Program-made: the position numbers and the translations under genes
The notes under the pieces: model-generated
Database searches by the model: none
The model's input: only the letters and a program-made list of their open reading frames with translations
Told to the model about the DNA's origin: nothing
Shown: positions 60,331-64,000 of the stretch, piece by piece
Position numbering within the stretch: position 1 is the first letter of the stretch
How the letters are laid out: the number at the start of each line of letters is the position of its first letter
Assembly: GCA_030549775.1 (NCBI GenBank)
Contig: CM060174.1
Coordinates: forward strand, 11,698,286-11,762,285
Length of the DNA: 64,000 nt
Source: Tamarix chinensis
Taxonomy: Eukaryota > Streptophyta > Magnoliopsida > Caryophyllales > Tamaricaceae
Direction: 5' to 3'

Positions 60331-60599
60331 TCGCAGCACGACTAGCTACCAATCTATGGATGACAATAACAATGCATATTTGTTAATAACTAATAACTCA
60401 TATAAGAGGTCATAAAAATTCTAATATAACTAGAAGTACTAAAATCTGAAATATGAAATAATACTTACGTGACATAGATGGAAACACTTGTGGTTGAAAT
60501 CCATTCTTGATTATAAATGTCACTTATGTCAACCTTCAATACCATGTAAGTAGCATCGTTCCTCCCAACATACTCAGGACGACAATCAATGAAAATATA

Positions 60600-61180
60600 A
60601 TTGTCCCTGAGGTATTTTTGGGCATAGAAATACAATAAAGTCAATGCTGGTGGAGGTTGGCTCTTCTATGAAGAAGGAATTTTTTTAGGGCAACTAATTT
60701 TTTAGATTTTTCTCTCTTTCCTTTAGTAGCACCCTCTTTTGTGTTTCTCGTTCTACTAGTACCTCTCTTGGTTTTACTAGTAGGTGTAGTCTTCTTTTTT
60801 AATTCCTTAATTGATAATAATAAACAAAATATGTATTGAGCATATATATATGAAAAAGATATAAACGGTGTAAGTAATAAATAAGGTCTAATAATGACGT
60901 CGAAAGTCATTACCTCTTCAGTAGTGAGACGTATCTGATCCGCAGGCCAAGGCATGAAGCTTCCATGAGCTCTTAGCACTGTGGCTGCCTCACGCCTTCT
61001 TTATAACAAGGCAAGGGTGCACTGCAGATGATTGAAGTGTCAATACTCACTGGCCTTATATTTAGGGCTAAGTTATACCCGTGGACTATTTGTGTTTGGA
61101 TACTATGACTAATGTGCACCCTTCCTTTCGCCAAAAGAGTTGAAAGGTCATTCGCTAACAAGTCGCATTTATGAAAACCC
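60600..61180 (-). pseudogene. linker region of the CACTA protein
   Basis: Reading leftward: DLLANDLSTLLAKGRVHISH (about 61165-61110), APLPCYKE, then EAATVLRAHGSFMPWPADQI (about 60990-60930). The last resembles the GxFxxWP block found between Transposase_24 and Ulp1 parts in related plant proteins. After an intron there is a strongly basic stretch (KGKREKSKKLVALKK), possibly nuclear-localising. A frameshift lies near 61000. Confidence 0.6.
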
Positions 61181-61899
61181 TAAAATAAAATATTACACAT
61201 TCTTAATTATTTATTACACCGAATACATTTAATAACAATTCATAGTTTATAATGCTTACCCAGGGAAGAGAAGAAAGGCGTGCATTAGCTTTAAAACTGT
61301 TTCTAATGCTATTTACATTGGGTATGTGAAGCTGGTCATGGTCGATTGAATCAGATGGCTTATACCCTTAAGATTTAATAAATGAAAAATCTTACTCCAT
61401 TGTTGCCATCCGTTCAAATGCCATGTTTAATTTCTAGGTGAGGATGACCACTTTCTCATTAGTGCTACGAGAACCACGAGATCGACCACACACGCTCGTT
61501 CTCGCACCTAATCCAAGACCCATGTGTCTTCCAGGATGTTCTACAATTCCTGTAGCCTGGGACACAATGTTATATTGGTCCACCCCCTCCACATCATCTA
61601 ATGTTTCAAGTTCGTTCTGTAATGTATATAATATATTTAAATTTAGCTTATAGAAATAAGCATAATATAATAGTTTTCTAAAATAAAACTAAGTAGGGTT
61701 CTAGATATCTGTAAACTTATAATTTTTATAGCAGCAACATCTAAATCTTCATTAATATATTCATCTTTTGTTGTTCTAGCCTTCTTCCATCATGTACCAA
61801 TATTGATGGATGAGGTACACGGATCCAAGTCTTGGGGTAGGAGTTATAAATCAAAAAATAATCTTAATTAAGAATATTATTATAACATTCAAATTTTAC

Positions 61900-62640
61900 A
61901 TGTAAATAGATAAATAAAAATCGCATACCAACTCCTATTCAAGGCATGCATAGCCTTTGCGAGCCATATTATCCCGGTATTTATTATGCTTAGCAATCTC
62001 TTTAATTTTAGCACTTTTTTCCTATGTTACAAGCCAAAATATAGTCACATGGTTATTTAAATATTAATCATAATATTCTTAATCAAAAAGTGTAATTGTT
62101 ATCTAACAAATACCTTAAAATCCTCCAAAAGACGATATGTAATAAATTGGTTCTAACTTTCTTGATCAATGAAACCATATCGTTTGGGTGGGTTCTGTGG
62201 TAGAGATACATCCCTCTTTCTGTATATTTTTCTATGAGCTAAGTATGACCTAAATATTCTTAGATTCTCCCTACAGTGTCTAAGAAGCCATTTCTTCCTA
62301 ATCTCTGGGATAATGAAGACTCTATGCAAAATAAGACATATGGATGTATACTAATGTTAATGTATTAAAATTAAGAACATTTGACATACAAAAATGATTA
62401 AATAAAATAAGCATATTGACCGTGATTTCCTGCCAAATATGCTCCTTGTGACCCTTTGGAACCTGCTTCCAATTATTATAAGAGATAGGAACACAATTAT
62501 GGGTGACGAGTGAAATGTACATCAAGAACATGTCTGCGTAAGGGCCAATGGGAAGATTGTAAGTATTCCATCCCAACTAGACTAATTCTCATTTATTTCG
62601 CATGTCCATGATGATTCTCATAATAGTAGGTCCTCTCTTT
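61900..62640 (-). pseudogene. Transposase_24-like region of the CACTA element
   Basis: Reading leftward: LPIGPYADMFLMYISLVTHN followed by CVPISYNNWKQVPKGHKEHI (about 62555-62435) is the family signature. A GT-AG intron (about 62420-62323) precedes VFIIPEIRKKWLLRHCRENL (about 62320-62262). The reading continues through RYGFIDQES with one stop, then KSAKIKEIAKHNKYRDNMAR (about 62020-61960). In related elements this follows the tnp2/DUF4216 region. Confidence 0.75.
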
Positions 62641-62823
62641 CATTCTTCATCATTACTGTCCATATCAACTATTTTGTTGGCCATATCTACAAAAAATCAA
62701 TAAATAAATTATGTTATAATGTTATGTATTTACCATAATTTACCACTAAATTATTGATACAATAAATATCTAATGAGGAAGGTCAAAAAATGCATTTAAA
62801 AAAACCAGCATGCATATCATATG

Positions 62824-63380
62824 TTATAATATTATTACCCTCATTGCCTTCGTTTCCTTCCTTTTTCCCCTTGTTTTAGGATTGGTTTCAGGATCTAATA
62901 CATATATTACTCCATGATGATCATCCCTGACATATATTTCCTCCTTATTAATTTTATTGTTATCATCGTTTAACAATTGAGTTGCTTGCACAGTTGAAAC
63001 ACACTCTTTATTCCAATTGGCATCATTTTCATCATCACATTTATTGACATTTCTTTTCTTCGTAGATAGTACCACAGACCATTTATTATCAGTAGGATCA
63101 GTGACAAAGAATACTTGTGTCACTTGTGATGCTAAGATGAATGGGTCTTATTCATGCCCTACCCTATTGAGATCTACTAATGTGAATCCATCTTCATATC
63201 TAATCCCATAGCTATTATCAACCCATTTGAAGCCAAATATATGGACTTTAAATACAGTGTAATCTAAATCCAATATATGTTCAATCACACCATAATAATT
63301 CATATCTGCATAGGTTGGATTCTTATCTTTCACACTAGCAACATGCATTGTCTCAGCCACTAAAGTCATCCCACTGTTCT
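62824..63380 (-). pseudogene. DUF4216-like region of the CACTA transposase
   Basis: Two adjoining frames carry MNYYGVIEHILDLDYTVFKV, FGFKWVDNSYGIRYEDGFTL and VDLNRVGHE (63369-63148). Then comes TQVFFVTDPTDNKWSVVLST (63120-63060) and an acidic, Asn/Asp-rich tail. One break near 63145 (a stop in place of a Gln/Glu codon) separates them. Confidence 0.82.
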
Positions 63381-63479
63381 ACAGTATACTCTTCTCATCT
63401 TGTTCTTTTATATAAAAAGTGTAACTGTTGATCACATAACTAGTATATGAAGAAAATTTATAATGAGGATTCTGAGACA

Positions 63480-64000
63480 ACCAATGTAGGGTTTTGGAAA
63501 TTGAAGTTGAGAAATATTCGATGAGTGGAATGATGTGATCTCTTATCCAATCGATAAAGGAAATATTATGTTTATCGATTATCTATTTCTCAGTATTTGA
63601 TGGATTTTTAATCCATAAAGAAAGCATATGTTCTTCAATATATGGCTGAACATCATTACAGTTGTGTAATACATATAGATGTGCTTTACGGAACATGTCA
63701 GGGTCTACACGCCCAAACTGTTTGCCCCTAATACCTTATCCTTTGATTTTGCCTGCATGTCGAGATTTAGGAATATCAAGAGCTTCAGCATTTGACAAGT
63801 ACTTTGTGTAAAACTCAATCACCTCTTCCACAAGCTAACTCTCAACAATAAATCCTTCTAGCAGACATCAATTCTTCACATAACCTTTTATCATCTTTAT
63901 AAACCATTCAAAGGGGTACATCCAGTGCCCATGAATAGGTCCTAGCATTTTTATCTCATAAACTAAATGAACAGTTAGATGTACCATAATGTCAAAGAAT
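63480..64000 (-). pseudogene. DUF4218-like region of the CACTA transposase, partial at window end
   Basis: Reading leftward: FFDIMVHLTVHLVYEIKMLG then PIHGHWMYPFEWFIKMIKGY (about 63998-63885), then EFYTKYLSNAEALDIPKSRH (about 63820-63755) and FRKAHLYVLHNCNDVQPYIE (about 63695-63630). This is the DUF4218 block that follows the tnp2 catalytic domain. In-frame stops after KGYVKN, VES and IKG show decay. It continues past the window edge. Confidence 0.82.

Larger units (their letters stand above)
58593..64000 (-). mobile_element. CACTA (En/Spm) transposon, one end in the window, coding on minus
   Basis: The terminus CACTACCCCAGAAAGGGG starts at 58593, after TAA. Subterminal inverted copies of TAATAACGGTT follow. 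From right to left the minus strand carries DUF4218, DUF4216, Transposase_24 (PF03004-like), a linker with a GSFMPWPADQI block, and a C48/Ulp1-like protease. The gene order and CACTA end define the superfamily. Internal stops show that this copy is probably not autonomous. The other end and the tnp2 catalytic part lie beyond 64000. Confidence 0.85.

Overview
The window is nuclear DNA of a flowering plant, almost certainly a eudicot. It is A+T-rich, has long spacers, GT-AG introns and plant-type genes, and is dominated by layered transposable elements. I cannot name the species. There are no rRNA or tRNA genes, CRISPR arrays or bacterial operons.

Three genes look intact. A PP2A B' (B56) regulatory-subunit gene lies on + at 20492-23452, with two coding exons and 524 aa. 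A single-exon BAHD acyltransferase lies on + at 29945-31318, with 457 aa and both family motifs. A short At4g38150-like PPR gene lies on - at 41167-42126. A fourth host gene, SRP72, is only a partial and broken copy on - at about 545-3690. A 1569-bp hAT-type element with a perfect 8-bp target duplication splits it. A ~55-bp stray copy of PP2A B' exon 1 lies at 26018.

The rest is mobile DNA. 5.4-7.0 kb holds a decayed Ty1/copia RT-RNaseH (-). 9.3-10.5 kb holds a decayed PIF/Harbinger transposase (+). 12.3-17.2 kb holds miniature LTR (TRIM) copies and a long LTR with an internal minisatellite. 24.1-28.2 kb holds repeats, a minus-strand LTR fragment and a CACTA end. 28.7-29.1 kb holds a SINE-like element split by a small hAT-like element. 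32.3-39.9 kb is a bounded Ty1/copia element on - (5-bp duplication TTCAT, primer-binding site, gag-PR-RT-RH remnants) that itself contains a TRIM, a satellite-like ~150-bp array and a hAT end. 42.5-44.1 kb is a MULE-like element with ~140-bp inverted ends. 44.6-58.6 kb is a nested stack: an old LTR hit by a TRIM and by a second long LTR, which is split by a perfectly bounded 4374-bp solo LTR. 58.6 kb to the end is a CACTA element on - with DUF4218, DUF4216, Transposase_24 and a C48 (Ulp1-like) protease module.

The most unusual signal is the long-LTR family. Its members carry a phased ~145-163-bp internal repeat series, expanded in one place (35.69-37.04 kb) into about nine satellite-like units. 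They also carry a minisatellite in a comparable position whose unit differs completely between copies.
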